DNA of 21,896 nt, from assembly GCA_900095095.1 (NCBI GenBank), contig FMBT01000248.1:1-21896 (forward strand), given 5' to 3'. Below, piece by piece: positions 21,206 to 21,896 of the stretch. The position numbers and the translations under genes are program-made. The notes under the pieces are model-generated. The model did no database searches, was not told the DNA's origin, and saw nothing but the letters and a program-made list of their open reading frames with translations. The stretch is from Fragilariopsis cylindrus CCMP1102 (Eukaryota > Bacillariophyta > Bacillariophyceae > Bacillariales > Bacillariaceae). Each line of letters opens with the position of its first letter. The stretch's first letter is position 1.

Positions 21206-21896
21206 ATGTCATGTGATCAGTAGTATGTTGTAGTAATGAAGATAGATTCATTATACTATTGTATACTACTGTATATCACATTGACTTCACTGCGAGTTTG
21301 TGGTACATAATATACTAGATAACCACAGCAGCAGCAACAGCACACAGGTGTGAATGTCTTGCTTGTTGCTTGTTAGTTGGTATGGTGTGACTAATAATGA
21401 ATGCTTTTGCACTCTCTTCTCTCTCTCTTTTCTTCCACAAAATTGTCATACATGTCATCTAAAAAAATGATCACAAGTTTTTCCTGGAACCTTTACTCAT
21501 CTAGTCTATCTTAGAACACAATAGTAGAAGCTAGCTTGCCTGAGCTGCCTGCCTACCTACAGCCTAAAGACACATGTACTATTTAAGCAATTGGACTACA
21601 AAATAAATGAAAGCAGCACCTACTACTATTGTGTAGCCAGATAGGTAAATCCAAGATAGGCACCATTGTCACTTTGAGATACCTTTCTTATCGCAGATGC
21701 TAGCTACAGTAGGGCCCTTCCCACTTTTTATTTTGAGGCTAATTCAGTACGCACGACTGCAACAGCCATACTGTACTAATTGACTAATTTTGAGTAAGAA
21801 AAACAAAAATTAGGGATGTTAAAACTATATTATGATGATAAAAGAAGGAGTATGCTTGTTTTTGCCGATGTTAACAAAGAGTCAACGGCGGCAGAC

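Larger units (their letters stand above)
20349..21896. other. region upstream of the kinase gene, no gene seen
   Basis: About 1.5 kb in which short open frames on both strands lack any protein-like pattern. It should contain the kinase promoter. It is rich in short repeats, listed separately: pentanucleotide arrays at 20429-20447 and 20524-20543, two 11-bp inverted repeats (21036-21060, and 20926-20936 with 21014-21024) and a direct-repeat pair at 21098-21205. The last 500 bp show nothing notable. Confidence 0.6.

Noticed and set aside
1-21896. CRISPR array, tRNA, rRNA, prophage or transposase
   Set aside because: No regularly spaced repeats, no cloverleaf or rRNA-like sequence, and no integrase, transposase or reverse transcriptase motif recognised in any frame I read.

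Overview
The window is nuclear DNA of a protist. Genes are few-intron with GT-AG introns of 138-176 bp, coding regions are full of trinucleotide microsatellites (polyQ, polyN, polyD, poly-Asn/His tracts), and the conserved proteins are core eukaryotic ones. The GAF-like + TKL kinase and the double-CW chromatin protein fit a stramenopile, most likely a diatom. That taxonomic call is inference from gene style, not proof.

Layout. 1-1853: AT-rich DNA with no gene I can support. 1854-6271 (minus): condensin I subunit D2 (NCAPD2/Cnd1 type), three exons. 6617-7889 (minus): an unrecognised, badly disrupted gene with four frame changes and two in-frame stops; a further coding-looking segment at 8052-8201 may be its first exon or a separate small gene. 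8273-10545 (plus): TFIIH core subunit p62/Tfb1, divergent from the 8052-8201 segment with only 71 bp between the two start codons. 10546-11836: intergenic. 11837-17268 (plus): a very large nuclear protein (about 1,810 residues if read through) with two AT-hooks, a giant acidic tract, a Tudor/Agenet-like fold and two CW zinc fingers. 17499-20348 (minus), tail to tail with it: a TKL-type protein kinase with an N-terminal polyQ/polyN region and a GAF-like domain, one intron. 20349-21896: upstream DNA rich in short inverted and direct repeats.

The genes are not an operon or a cassette. Three act in the nucleus on DNA or chromatin (chromosome condensation, transcription/repair, histone-mark reading), and the kinase is probably a signalling protein.

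The most striking signal is that all four recognisable genes are out of frame at one or more points. I count eight sites, and at every one the downstream frame is the -1 frame, as if exactly one base were missing from the consensus. Most lie in or beside homopolymers or CAA/AAT-type repeats. A deletion-biased sequence consensus is the simplest explanation. The unknown gene at 6617-7889 differs: it has mixed-sign indels, a 4-bp tandem duplication and nonsense codons, so it looks genuinely decayed. I found no convincing evidence of a new mobile, defence or RNA system here.
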